The notes under the pieces are model-generated. The model did no database searches and was not told the DNA's origin. It saw only the letters and a program-made list of their open reading frames with translations. Made by a program: the position numbers and the translations under genes. 64,000 bases of DNA from Roseateles sp. (GTDB lineage: Bacteria; Pseudomonadota; Gammaproteobacteria; Burkholderiales; Burkholderiaceae_C): the NCBI GenBank assembly GCA_015657635.1, contig JACDQM010000037.1, positions 1 to 64,000 of the forward strand. Direction: 5' to 3'. Positions within the stretch are counted from its first letter, which is position 1, and each line of letters starts with the position of its first letter. Below, one piece after another: positions 29,147-37,576 of this stretch.

Positions 29147-30139
29147 TCAGTCGTCCGACGAGAAGCCCGAGGCCTTGACGATTGGCCCCCACTGCTCGCG
29201 CTCCTTGGCCAGGCGGCGCGCATAGTCGGCCGGCGGCGTCGAGAAGGGTTCGAAGCCGAGCTTGGCCAGGCCCTCGGTCACCGCACTTTCGCGCAGCGCC
29301 ACCTTGGCCAGATCGTAGACGCGGTCCACCACGGCCGCCGGCGTCTTGGGCGGCAGGAACAAGCCATAGCTCTCCACGCCGACGATGCCCTTGAAGCCCT
29401 GCTCTTCGAAGGTGGGGACATCGGGCGCAAAGCGCGAGCGGCTGGTGTCGGTCACGCCCAGCAGGCGCACGCGGCCGCTGGCCAGCTGCGGCAGGAAGTC
29501 GCCGAGGATGAAGCAGCCCGACGCGATCTGTCCGCCCATCAGGTCCTGCATGCCCGGCGCAGCGCCGCGGTAGGGCACATGGGTCAGCTTGATGCCGGCG
29601 GCGCGTTCGAACTGGTTGCCCAGGAAGTGCGGCATCGCGCCGGCGGCCGGCGAGGCATAGGCGCCCTGCTGCGGGTTGGCGCGCACCCAGTCGACGAACT
29701 GCGCCAGCGTCTTGACGGCAGCCGGCACCATCGGCCCGACGCCGAAGCCGCAGGTGGCATTGGCGACCGGCGAGACCGGGATGGCATCCACATCGGCCCG
29801 GTACTGCAGCTTGCGGTAGACATGGGGATAGATGCTGAACATCGACGAGGGGCTCAGCAGCAGGGTCTGCCCGTCGGGCGGCGCATCCTTCAGCGCGACC
29901 ACGGCAATGCGGCCGCCGGCGCCCACCCGCTGCTCGACCAGCACGCTCTCGGCCATGCGGCCGCGCCAGGCCTCGGCGACGCGGCGTGCGCTGGTGTCCA
30001 CCGAGCCGCCGGCCGGGAAGCCGACCAGGATGCGCGGCGGCGCGGCCTGGGCCCGCGCGCCCAGGCCGAAGCCGCTCAGCAAAGTGGCCAGTGCAAGTGA
30101 GGCCTCGCGCCGGTTGATGAATGAAGGCTTGTTGCTCAT
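29147..30139 (-). CDS. Bug-type tripartite tricarboxylate transporter substrate-binding protein
   Basis: Periplasmic solute-binding protein of the Bug (TctC) family, 330 aa. It has an N-terminal signal with a twin-arginine-like start (INRREASLALATLLSG) and cleavage near ARA. Family motifs are ILVGFPAGGSVDTSARRVAE, VPYRGAAPGMQDLMGGQI and GVESYGLFLPPKTPA. Bug proteins bind small carboxylates. No TctA/TctB membrane genes are adjacent, which is usual for orphan Bugs in Burkholderiales. It lies downstream of a MarR regulator and may belong to the same aromatic-acid-related unit as the divergent monooxygenase. Confidence 0.93.
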   Translation of the reverse strand: MSNKPSFINRREASLALATLLSGFGLGARAQAAPPRILVGFPAGGSVDTSARRVAEAWRGRMAESVLVEQRVGAGGRIAVVALKDAPPDGQTLLLSPSSMFSIYPHVYRKLQYRADVDAIPVSPVANATCGFGVGPMVPAAVKTLAQFVDWVRANPQQGAYASPAAGAMPHFLGNQFERAAGIKLTHVPYRGAAPGMQDLMGGQIASGCFILGDFLPQLASGRVRLLGVTDTSRSRFAPDVPTFEEQGFKGIVGVESYGLFLPPKTPAAVVDRVYDLAKVALRESAVTEGLAKLGFEPFSTPPADYARRLAKEREQWGPIVKASGFSSDD

Positions 30140-30226
30140 GTCGTTTGTCTCCTGTCGTGTTGAACGATGGCGGCGCCTGTGCCGGCGCTCTGTGTTTTGT
30201 TCAGCCGCTAGCCGCCCCAGTCAGGC

Positions 30227-30814
30227 TCAGCCCTCGCCCGCCGGCTTGCTTTGTTGCTTCTTCTTGCCTGGCGCCTGGTTGATCGAGGGCAGCGGCTGGG
30301 CCGCGGCCGTGGCCACCCAGGCCAGCCGTTCAAGATCGGTCTTCAAACTTGACGTGCCGGCTCCCAGCGCCTCGATCAGGCCGCGGTCATGCGCGCGTAC
30401 GGCCTGCTCGATGCGGACCAGGCGACGCCGGCCGGCGGCTGTCAGGTGCAGGCCCCAGCTGCGCGCGTCCTGCGGGTCGTCGCGGCGCTCCACCCAGCCC
30501 TGCTCGGTCAGCCAGTCGGTCAGGCGCAGCGCACCGCTGCGATGCAGGCCCATGGCCTGGGCCAGCAGGCCCTGGCGCATGCCCGGGTTTTCGGCCACCA
30601 GCACCAGCGCGGCAAAGCGCTGCGGGCTAATGTCCTCGCCCTGCGTGGCGCGATAGAAGTCCAGATACAGCGCGTTCTGCGCCCGGCGCAGCGCATAGCC
30701 CAGCAACTCGTCGAGCACGCCATAGCGCAGGCCCGGCACCGGCAGCAGCAAGCCTTCGGGCTGCTGTGCCTCGGTGGACGCCGGGCTCTTGCTGCGACTG
30801 TTCTTGGTGTTCAT
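30227..30814 (-). CDS. MarR family transcriptional regulator
   Basis: Winged-helix MarR-type regulator, 195 aa. The region from about 45 to 150 shows the expected helix-turn-helix (RFAALVLVAENPGMRQGLLA, MGLHRSGALRLTDWL) and wing (DPQDARSWGLHLTAAGRRRL). The Lys/Pro-rich N-terminal tail is unusual but common in Burkholderiales. It is divergent from the flavin monooxygenase. A palindrome in the 84-bp gap is the likely operator, so it probably represses both directions until an aromatic ligand binds. Confidence 0.92.
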   Translation of the reverse strand: MNTKNSRSKSPASTEAQQPEGLLLPVPGLRYGVLDELLGYALRRAQNALYLDFYRATQGEDISPQRFAALVLVAENPGMRQGLLAQAMGLHRSGALRLTDWLTEQGWVERRDDPQDARSWGLHLTAAGRRRLVRIEQAVRAHDRGLIEALGAGTSSLKTDLERLAWVATAAAQPLPSINQAPGKKKQQSKPAGEG

Positions 30815-30829
30815 GCACTCAGGATAGAT

Positions 30830-30850
30830 ATCGTTGCATAGCGCAACAAT
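30830..30850. promoter_or_regulatory. candidate MarR operator
   Basis: A 21-bp near-perfect palindrome: arms ATCGTTGC and GCAACAAT, seven of eight positions symmetric, around the 5-bp centre ATAGC. It lies between the divergent MarR and monooxygenase start codons. Confidence 0.65.
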
Positions 30851-30898
30851 CTCGCTTACCCTTAATCCAGATCAAGCCAGAACAATGGAGACAAACAG

Positions 30899-32149
30899 AT
30901 GGACAAGCCCCTCGACATCCTGATCGCCGGCGGCGGCATTGGCGGACTGACGGCCGCCCTCGCCTTGCACGCCAAAGGCCACCGGGTGACGGTCTGCGAG
31001 GCCACGCCCGAGCTCAAGCCGCTGGGCGTGGGCATCAATCTGCTGCCGCATGCGGTGGCAGTGCTCGACACGCTGGGCCTGCTGCCGGCGCTGCGCGCGA
31101 TGGCGGTGGAGACCTCGGCCCTGGTGTTCGCCAACCGGCATGGGCAGGAGATCTACCGCGACGCGCGCGGCCTGGACGGCGGCTACAGCCATCCGCAGCT
31201 GAGCATCCACCGCGGCCAGCTGCAGCTCAAGCTGTGGGACGAGGCGCTGGCGCGCCTGGGCGCCGCGCAGATGCACACGGGCGAGCGCCTGCTCAGCGCG
31301 CGCATGGTCGGCAGCCAGGTTTTCGCACAATTCCAGCATGCCGATGGCAGCAGCGGCGAGCGCCGCGCCGATGTGCTGATCGGCGCCGATGGCATCCACT
31401 CGGCGCTGCGCCGCCAGTTCTACCCCGACGAAGGCGCGCCGCGCTGGAACGGCATGATGATGTGGCGCGGCACCAGCATCGCCAAGCCCTTCCTGGATGG
31501 CCGCACCATGGTGCAGGCCGGCCACCGACTGGCCAAGTTCGTGGTCTACCCGATCGCCCCGCCAGCGGCCGACGGCACGCAGCTGATCAACTGGATCTGC
31601 GACCGCCGCCTGCGCGAGGACGGCATTGGCGGCGGCCTGAGCGCGCCCAGCCGCGAGGACTGGAGCAAGCCCGGCCAGCTCGCCGACCTGCTGCCCACCT
31701 TCGGCAGCTGGCGCTTCCCCTGGCTGGACGTGCCGGGCCTGATCCAGGACGCCACCCAGGTCTTCGAATGGCCCATGGTTGACCGCGATCCGCTGCGGCG
31801 CTGGCGCCAGGGCTGCATCACGCTGCTGGGCGACGCGGCGCACCCGATGTACCCGATCGGCTCCAACGGCGCGACCCAGGCCATCCTGGACGCGCAGTGC
31901 CTGGCCGAGCAGTTGAGCGCCTCGCAGAACGTCGAAGCCGCGCTGGACGCCTACGAGGCCGAGCGCCTGCCCATGTGCGCCAAGATCGTCGAGATGAACC
32001 GCCAGGAAGGGCTGGACGCGATCCTGGACCTGGTCGAACAGCGCGCGCCGGCAGGCTTCGCGCGGCTGGAGGATGTCATCGACCCAGCCGAAGTCGACGC
32101 CCTGGTGCGCCAGTACAAGGCCGCCGCCGGGCACCGCCAGCAGCGCTGA
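30899..32149 (+). CDS. FAD-dependent aromatic monooxygenase
   Basis: Class A flavoprotein monooxygenase, 416 aa, that uses NAD(P)H and O2 to hydroxylate an aromatic substrate. The FAD-binding Rossmann motif GGGIGGLTAALAL is at the N-terminus, the DG motif is in DVLIGADGIHSALR, and the GD motif is in LLGDAAHPMYPIGSNGATQA. It resembles PhzS- and 3-hydroxybenzoate-hydroxylase-like flavin-dependent oxidoreductases. The substrate cannot be read from sequence. It starts nine bases after an AATGGAGA ribosome binding site and is divergent from MarR. Confidence 0.92.
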   Translation: MDKPLDILIAGGGIGGLTAALALHAKGHRVTVCEATPELKPLGVGINLLPHAVAVLDTLGLLPALRAMAVETSALVFANRHGQEIYRDARGLDGGYSHPQLSIHRGQLQLKLWDEALARLGAAQMHTGERLLSARMVGSQVFAQFQHADGSSGERRADVLIGADGIHSALRRQFYPDEGAPRWNGMMMWRGTSIAKPFLDGRTMVQAGHRLAKFVVYPIAPPAADGTQLINWICDRRLREDGIGGGLSAPSREDWSKPGQLADLLPTFGSWRFPWLDVPGLIQDATQVFEWPMVDRDPLRRWRQGCITLLGDAAHPMYPIGSNGATQAILDAQCLAEQLSASQNVEAALDAYEAERLPMCAKIVEMNRQEGLDAILDLVEQRAPAGFARLEDVIDPAEVDALVRQYKAAAGHRQQR

Positions 32150-32253
32150 GGCGACGTGCCATCGTTCACGGCACGGGCGATACTCGGCAGCAGCATCCCC
32201 GTTTTCGGGGACATGGCCGGCTTCAGCGGCTGAGAGCAGCAGCCGATGACGAC

Positions 32254-32278
32254 AAGGCCGCCCAGGCGGCCTTTTCTT
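32254..32278 (+). terminator. intrinsic terminator upstream of the HDOD gene
   Basis: GGCCGCC (32256-32262) pairs with GGCGGCC (32265-32271), followed by TTTTCTT. It ends transcription coming from the monooxygenase or from a possible small RNA. It also argues against starting the HDOD gene at the ATG at 32246, which overlaps it. Confidence 0.8.
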
Positions 32279-32314
32279 CCTGTTCTTTCCTGCTCACCAC
32301 CCGCTGTCGCGGCT

Positions 32315-33346
32315 ATGCCGATGTGGAACACCCTGCGCCGTCTGATTCAACGTCCCCCTGAGCCAACCCCGGCCGCCGCCCAGCGCAGCGCGCAGCCGGT
32401 TCAGCCGTTAGCGGCAGCCGTGTCGGCCCCAGCGCAAGGCCCAGATAGCCCCGAGCCGGCGATCGATGCCGCCGGCCTGGAGCTGCGCTTCAGCGCCTGG
32501 CTGCTGGACATGCCCTGCGGCGAGGACGTCGCAGCCCTGAACCCGGCCGAACGGCGCGTGCTGGCCCAACTCGATGCGCTGCTGGAGGGCGCTTCGGCAT
32601 CGCCGATGGTGCCGCGGCTGCCTGCCGCATTGCCCCGGCTGATGGCCCTGGTCCGGCGCGAGGACGTCTCGGCCCGGGCCCTGGCCGACCATCTGGCGGC
32701 CGACCCGGCCCTGGTGGGCGAACTGGTGCGCCTGGCCAACTCGCCCCGCTATCGCCCGAGCCGCGAGATCACGAGTCTTGAGCAGGCCGTGCAGGTGCTG
32801 GGTCAGGATGGCCTGAGCCAGCTGGTCAGCCGCGCCATGCTGGGCCCGGTGTTCAGCGCCCAGTCCGGCCGCTTCGGCCGCGACGCCACCGGCCGGCTAT
32901 GGGAACTGGCCGACCGCTGCGCCCATGGCGGCGCATTCCTGCGCCAGGGCCACAAGGACAGCTTCGACGCCTATCTGGCTGGCATGGCCGCCCAGACCGG
33001 ACTGCTGGCCGCGCTGCGGCTGCTGGAGCAACAGCAGGCGCAGCATCCTCCATCGGCCTCGGCCAGCCCGGACTTCCATGTCGGCCTCGCCCAGCGCGCC
33101 GCGCGCTTGTCGGCCCGCATCGCGCGTGACTGGGAGTTTCCGGTCGATGCCGTCAACGCCCTTGAACTGCGGGCTGCCCATGCCCCGCCGCTGGCGGACG
33201 GCCTGGCAGCGGCCGTGATGGCCGCCGAGCGCAGCGCCAAGCGCCAGCTTCTGGGTCTGGGCCTTGAGTCGCGCCCGGCTGACGACGAGTCGTCCTGTCT
33301 GAACGAGTTGCAGAACCTGTTCGGCGCCAGTGCACAGCCCGCCTGA
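32315..33346 (+). CDS. HDOD domain protein
   Basis: Cytoplasmic HDOD-domain protein, 343 aa from the chosen start MPMWNTLRRLIQRP. The HDOD core spans about 100-310: LPRLMALVRREDVSARALAD, DPALVGELVRLANSPRYR and ITSLEQAVQVLGQDGLSQLV are typical. HDOD proteins lack the full HD metal site and serve as signalling scaffolds, often in chemotaxis or c-di-GMP networks. The N-terminal 60 residues are Ala/Pro-rich and disordered. A frame-matched ATG at 32246 was rejected because an intrinsic terminator lies across it. Confidence 0.85.
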   Translation: MPMWNTLRRLIQRPPEPTPAAAQRSAQPVQPLAAAVSAPAQGPDSPEPAIDAAGLELRFSAWLLDMPCGEDVAALNPAERRVLAQLDALLEGASASPMVPRLPAALPRLMALVRREDVSARALADHLAADPALVGELVRLANSPRYRPSREITSLEQAVQVLGQDGLSQLVSRAMLGPVFSAQSGRFGRDATGRLWELADRCAHGGAFLRQGHKDSFDAYLAGMAAQTGLLAALRLLEQQQAQHPPSASASPDFHVGLAQRAARLSARIARDWEFPVDAVNALELRAAHAPPLADGLAAAVMAAERSAKRQLLGLGLESRPADDESSCLNELQNLFGASAQPA

Positions 33347-33434
33347 ATCTTCCGAAAAACAGAATTCTCAAATCGCGTCGCTCTGCTTTCACAACAGTCC
33401 GGGTGCCGCCATGATGCGCGCCTGACAAACGCAG

Positions 33435-33863
33435 ATGGAGCGAGAGATCATGTGGCAGGGATTGGTTTGGGGCGTGACTGCAGGCTTGTTGCTGCTGTGG
33501 TCGGCCTGCACCTGGGCGCTGGCAGCACTGCTGGAGTGGGCGGCTGGCCTGGCCGGCGCGCAAGCAGGAGGCGCCGCCGGGACGGTGGGCGAAGCCGCAC
33601 GCCAGGCCGCCGAGCTTCAGTTGCCGGCCTGGCTCGAGCCCTGGATGCCCAGCGCCGCGCTGAAGGACTGGAGCGCGTTGATCGAAGCGCTCGCGCCCTG
33701 GATCGAGGGCCTGCTCAGCGCGATGCCTGCCGTGGCCGGCTGGATCACGCCGCTGATCTGGGCGGTCTGGACGCTGGGCGCGCTGGCCCTGCTGCTGCTG
33801 GCCGTTGGCGCTTCGCTGCTGCTGCGCCAGAAGAGCCGGCAGTGCGGGCCTCAGCCCGCCTGA
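33435..33863 (+). CDS. membrane protein of unknown function
   Basis: Hypothetical protein of 142 aa with a hydrophobic helix at about 8-38, a central amphipathic Trp/Pro-containing part (AWLEPWMPSAALKDWSALIE), and one or two hydrophobic helices at about 98-132 before a basic tail. I recognise no family. Its last 13 bases overlap the end of the convergent gshB gene. A plausible GGAGCGAG ribosome binding site is only marginally spaced, and the Met six codons in (MWQGL) is an alternative start. Confidence 0.6.
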   Translation: MEREIMWQGLVWGVTAGLLLLWSACTWALAALLEWAAGLAGAQAGGAAGTVGEAARQAAELQLPAWLEPWMPSAALKDWSALIEALAPWIEGLLSAMPAVAGWITPLIWAVWTLGALALLLLAVGASLLLRQKSRQCGPQPA

Positions 33864-34807
33864 TTCAGCGCGGCTTCCAGCGCATCGACGAACATCTTTG
33901 CCACGTCGAAACCGCTCTGATTCGTGATTTCCTGGAAGCCGGTCGGGCTGGTGACGTTGATCTCGGTGAGGCTGTCGCCGATCACGTCCAGGCCCACCAG
34001 CAGCAGGCCGCGGGCGGCCAGGATGGGCCCCAGGGTTTCAGCAATCTCGCGGTCGCGCGCGCTGATCGGCTGGGCCACGCCCTTGCCGCCGGCCGCCAGG
34101 TTGCCGCGGATCTCGCTGCCCTGCGGAATGCGCGCCAGGCAGAAAGGCACGACCTGACCCCCGATCAGCAGCACCCGCTTGTCGCCGTCCTTGATGGCGG
34201 GCAGGTAGCGCTGCACCATCACGGTCTCGGCACCGCCCTTGTTGAGCGTCTCGATGATGGAGCCCAGGTTCATGCCATCCGGGCCGACCCGGAAGATGCC
34301 CATGCCGCCCATGCCATCCAGCGGCTTCAGGATGATGTCCTGATGCTCGGCGTGGAAGGCGCGGATGGCGGCATCGCTGCGCGTCACCAGAGTCGGGCCG
34401 ATGAACTGCGGGAACTCCAGGATCGCCAGCTTCTCCGGGTGATCGCGCAGCGCCGCGGGCTTGTTGAACACCCGCGCGCCCTCGCGTTCGGCCTGGCCCA
34501 GCAGGTGGGTGGCGTAGAAGTACTCGCTGTCAAACGGCGGGTCCTTGCGCATCACGATGGCATCGGTCTCGACCAGGGCCAGTTCGGCCGTGGCCACCAC
34601 GGTGAACCAGTCCTTGGCCTCGCCTGTCAGCGTGATCGCGCGCGCATTGCGGGCGACCACCCGCCCCCCGGAGTGCCACACCAGGTCCTGCGGCTCGCAG
34701 GCCCAGATCTGATGGCCGCGCCGCGCCGCCTCGCGCATCATCGAAAACGTCGTGTCCTTGTAGGTCTTGAAGGACTCCAGCGGGTCGGCAACGAACAAGA
34801 GAATCAT
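33851..34807 (-). CDS. gshB: glutathione synthetase
   Basis: ATP-grasp enzyme of 318 aa that joins gamma-glutamylcysteine and glycine to make glutathione in the cytoplasm. It starts MILLFVADPLESFKTYKDTT and carries the family blocks VETDAIVMRKDPPFDSEY, LDGMGGMGIFRV (ATP-binding glycine loop) and LLVGLDVIGDSLTEINVTSP. The frame is intact. It is separate from gshA, which lies about 20 kb away. Glutathione made here would feed the frmAB pathway and the GST in this window. Confidence 0.97.
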   Translation of the reverse strand: MILLFVADPLESFKTYKDTTFSMMREAARRGHQIWACEPQDLVWHSGGRVVARNARAITLTGEAKDWFTVVATAELALVETDAIVMRKDPPFDSEYFYATHLLGQAEREGARVFNKPAALRDHPEKLAILEFPQFIGPTLVTRSDAAIRAFHAEHQDIILKPLDGMGGMGIFRVGPDGMNLGSIIETLNKGGAETVMVQRYLPAIKDGDKRVLLIGGQVVPFCLARIPQGSEIRGNLAAGGKGVAQPISARDREIAETLGPILAARGLLLVGLDVIGDSLTEINVTSPTGFQEITNQSGFDVAKMFVDALEAALNQAG

Positions 34808-34863
34808 GGCAGGAGCCCTTTAAAAATCGACGGACCGCAGTGTTGCACGACTGGCTCCGCGGT

Positions 34864-34988
34864 GCTGGCAGGCGGCCAGGCCTTCGGTGGGCGTCGTGAG
34901 GTCCGCAGGGACCTCACCCTGCCTCAGCCTGTCCGCTGGCAGGCGGCCAGGCCTTCGGTGGGCGTCGTGAGGTCCGCAGGGACCTCAC
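34864..34988. repeat. two-copy tandem repeat with internal hairpins
   Basis: A 54-bp sequence is present identically at 34864-34917 and 34935-34988 (period 71 bp). Each copy ends in a stem-loop GAGGTCC / GGACCTC around a short GCAG loop. The repeat fills most of the 190-bp gap upstream of gshB. It may be a dispersed intergenic repeat unit or a regulatory RNA hairpin pair. Confidence 0.85.
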
Positions 34989-34999
34989 TCGGTCCCACC

Positions 35000-35317
35000 T
35001 CAGTCCTCGCTGGCCTCGGCGCCCGGCGCGCGCGGCACGAAGCGGCGCTGTGCCGGCTTGGCCAGCAGTTCCAGGTAGAAGGCCGGCGCACCGGCAGCAG
35101 CGGCCTCGTTGATGCGATCCATGAATGCGCCGGCGTGGATCACCTCGGCCGCCTCTTCGCTGAGGCCGAAGCGGCAGTCGAAGTCCCAGAAGTCCATCTG
35201 CGCCGGCAGGGGTTTGCGGCGCTCGCGCTTCAAGTACTGCCGGATCTCGTGCTTGATGGCCTCGAGCAGGCGCTCAGGGTGCTTGCCCTCGACCTGGAGT
35301 TGGAACGTCTTCTTCAT
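35000..35317 (-). CDS. DUF6172-like conserved hypothetical protein
   Basis: Small soluble protein of 105 aa. It begins MKKTFQLQVEGKHPERLLEA and contains the basic helix IKHEIRQYLKRERRKPLP, followed by a Phe/Trp/Asp cluster (MDFWDFDCRFG). This pattern fits a short conserved proteobacterial family that I believe is DUF6172; its function is unknown. The ATG at 35317 is preferred over upstream in-frame codons because the conserved block starts there. Confidence 0.75.
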   Translation of the reverse strand: MKKTFQLQVEGKHPERLLEAIKHEIRQYLKRERRKPLPAQMDFWDFDCRFGLSEEAAEVIHAGAFMDRINEAAAAGAPAFYLELLAKPAQRRFVPRAPGAEASED

Positions 35318-35357
35318 GGCAGACCTTGCTGATGCGCGTGCGCGAATGGGCCGAGGA

Positions 35358-36545
35358 TTATCCCTTGGCCCGCGCTGCCCAGCCCCGGCGTGCCACCAGC
35401 AAGGCCGCGCTCCCGGCCACCACACCCCAGAAGGCCGACCCGATACCGAGCAGCGTCAGCCCCGAGAGCGTGACCAGAAAGGTCAGGATGGCGGCATCCC
35501 GGTGCTGCTCATCCTTCAGCGCCGCGGCCAGGCCGCCAGCGATGGTGCCCAGCAAGGCAAGGCCGGCCACTGCGGCCACCAGCTCGCGCGGGAAGGCGCT
35601 CAGCAGGCCCACCACTGCGCCGCCGGCCAACCCGATCGCAATATAGAAAACGCCCGCCGCCACCGAGGCCGTGTAGCGCCGCGCCGGGTCCTCATGTGCC
35701 TCGCGGCCCATGCAGATCGCCGCCGTGATCGCGGCCAGGTTGAAGGCATAGCCACCGAATGGTGCCAGCAGCAGCGAGGCCAGGCCGGTGGCGCTGATGC
35801 TGGCCGAGATCGGCGTCTGATAGCCCGAGGCGCGCTGTGCCGCCACGCCGGGCAGGTTCTGCGAGGCCATGGTCACCAGGAACAGCGGCAGACCCACGCC
35901 GATGATGGCCGCCAGGCTGAAGCTCGGCGTGGTCCAGACCGGCTGCGCCCAAGCCCAGTCCACCGCAGCCAGCTGCAGCCGGCCCTGCAGCGCCGCGACC
36001 GCGACGCCAGCCGCCAGCACCACCGGCACCGCATAGCGCGGGAAGAAGCGCTTGCCCAGCAGATAGGCCACCGCCATGGCCAGCACCATCAATGGCGCGC
36101 TCTTGACGGTCAGCACCGCGTCCAGACCGAAACGCGCCAGCACGCCGGCCAGCAGGGCCGCGGCCAGCGCCATCGGGATACGGTCCATCAGGCGCTCGAA
36201 CCAGCGCGTCACACCGAACAGCAGGATCAGCGCCGCGCAGACGATGAAGGCGCCGATGCCCTCGGCCATGCTCAGGCCCGAGCTGGCGGCGATCAGCGCC
36301 GCGCCGGGCGTGGACCAGGCAGTCAGCACCGGCTGGCGCGTCCACAGCGACAAACCCAGGCTGGTGATGCCCATGCCCAGACCCAGGGCCCAGATCCAGG
36401 AGCTGGTCTGCGCCGGCGTGGCGCCCAAGGCCTGCGCGGCCTGGAAGACGATGGCCACCGAACTGGTGAAGCCGACCAGCACTGCAACAAAGCCGGCGAC
36501 GACAGCCGAAAGCGATAGGTCTTTGACAAGAAAGCTGGAAGCCAT
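35358..36545 (-). CDS. benE: benzoate/H+ symporter BenE family transporter
   Basis: BenE-family inner-membrane transporter, 395 aa with about 11-12 helices. It starts MASSFLVKDLSLSAVVAGFV and includes the family segments LTAWSTPGAALIAAS and GGYAFNLAAITAAICMGREA. BenE in Acinetobacter imports benzoate with protons, and other members carry related aromatic acids. The frame continues 13 codons upstream, but the Met at 36545 matches the usual start. No benzoate-degradation genes are adjacent, so the substrate is tentative. Confidence 0.92.
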   Translation of the reverse strand: MASSFLVKDLSLSAVVAGFVAVLVGFTSSVAIVFQAAQALGATPAQTSSWIWALGLGMGITSLGLSLWTRQPVLTAWSTPGAALIAASSGLSMAEGIGAFIVCAALILLFGVTRWFERLMDRIPMALAAALLAGVLARFGLDAVLTVKSAPLMVLAMAVAYLLGKRFFPRYAVPVVLAAGVAVAALQGRLQLAAVDWAWAQPVWTTPSFSLAAIIGVGLPLFLVTMASQNLPGVAAQRASGYQTPISASISATGLASLLLAPFGGYAFNLAAITAAICMGREAHEDPARRYTASVAAGVFYIAIGLAGGAVVGLLSAFPRELVAAVAGLALLGTIAGGLAAALKDEQHRDAAILTFLVTLSGLTLLGIGSAFWGVVAGSAALLVARRGWAARAKG

Positions 36546-36708
36546 GGCCGCAGCATAGCCGCCTGGCCGGGCGCCAGCGGGCAACCCTGGGCAGCGCTGA
36601 AGCCAGGCTGCTCAACAACGTGACACCCGTGTCGGCGAGCTTTACAAGCAGCCGCACTCCACGCTGGAAGGTCCTGCTTTTTTCAATTAAATCAACAGCT
36701 TAATAGGC

Positions 36709-36724
36709 TGGCACAAATTTGGCT
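36709..36724 (+). promoter_or_regulatory. sigma-54-type promoter of the PEP-CTERM gene
   Basis: TGGCACAAATTTGGCT shows the -24 GG and -12 GC exactly ten bases apart, in an AT-rich stretch about 55 bp upstream of the start codon. It fits the RpoN-dependent control reported for PEP-CTERM genes in floc-forming betaproteobacteria. Confidence 0.6.
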
Positions 36725-36777
36725 TACACGCACCGGCAAGCAATCAGCTTGTTCAAGCCTGACCAGGGAAAGAAAAC

Positions 36778-37554
36778 ATGCGTATCAAGAAAATTCTGGC
36801 CACTGCACTGTGCGCCGCCGGCCTGATGGCCACCCAACAAGCCTCCGCCACTGCCGTCGGCATGGAGTTGATGTTGCTGGTCGATGTGTCCGGTAGCGTC
36901 GACAGCAACGAGTACAACCTGCAAAAGACAGGCTATGTGAACGCCTTCAGGAGCGCTGCCGTGCAGAACGCCATCCTGGGGAGCCAGCGGGGCAGCATTG
37001 CGGTGACCTACATCGAATGGTCCAGCGCAAACCAACAGTCCACCCGAGTGAATTGGTTCCTGATCAACAGCGTTGCGTCTTCCAATTCCTTCGCCGACGC
37101 CTTGAATGGCGTCACACGTGCTTTCAACGGATCCACCGCCCTTCAGGACGCCATCGGCAAGTCTTACAGCCTGTTTGGCGATGAAGTGGGTGGTGCAGCC
37201 AACGGCTTCGAATCGCTGCGCCAGGTGATCGACGTCTCTGGTGACGGCACTGACAACGACAGCGCGCAGTTCCTCGAGTGCTCAGGTCGCGACGCCGCCC
37301 TCCGTGCTGGCGTCGATGTGATCAATGGTCTCCCGATCGGCGGTACCAGCCTTGTGAACCACTACAACGCTTGCGTGAAGAGTGCGAGCGGTTTCGTCGA
37401 GGCGGCAGCCAGCTTCAGCGATTTCGAAGCCGCGATCCAGCGCAAGCTGGTGCGCGAGATCACGACCGAAGTGCCCGAGCCCGCATCGCTGGCCCTGGTC
37501 GGCATCGCACTCGCAGGCGGTCTCGCCTCACGCCGTCGCGCCAAGAAGGCCTGA
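36778..37554 (+). CDS. DUF1194 VWA-domain protein with PEP-CTERM sorting signal
   Basis: Exported protein of 258 aa. A signal peptide (MRIKKILATALCAAGLMATQ, then QASA) precedes a von Willebrand A-like domain of the DUF1194 type with the metal-ion site DVSGSVDS at about residue 36. The C-terminus carries a complete PEP-CTERM tripartite signal: VPEP, a hydrophobic helix, and RRRAKK. Such proteins are cut by an exosortase and sent to the surface or the exopolysaccharide matrix, so the genome should encode EpsH/exosortase. GGGAAAG precedes the ATG. Confidence 0.93.
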   Translation: MRIKKILATALCAAGLMATQQASATAVGMELMLLVDVSGSVDSNEYNLQKTGYVNAFRSAAVQNAILGSQRGSIAVTYIEWSSANQQSTRVNWFLINSVASSNSFADALNGVTRAFNGSTALQDAIGKSYSLFGDEVGGAANGFESLRQVIDVSGDGTDNDSAQFLECSGRDAALRAGVDVINGLPIGGTSLVNHYNACVKSASGFVEAAASFSDFEAAIQRKLVREITTEVPEPASLALVGIALAGGLASRRRAKKA

Positions 37555-37576
37555 TAGCCGCTAAGAGGTGCTGGCT

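Noticed and set aside
32246-32314. An HDOD start at 32246
   Set aside because: An intrinsic terminator at 32254-32278 lies across this start. MPMWNTLRR at 32315 is more likely.
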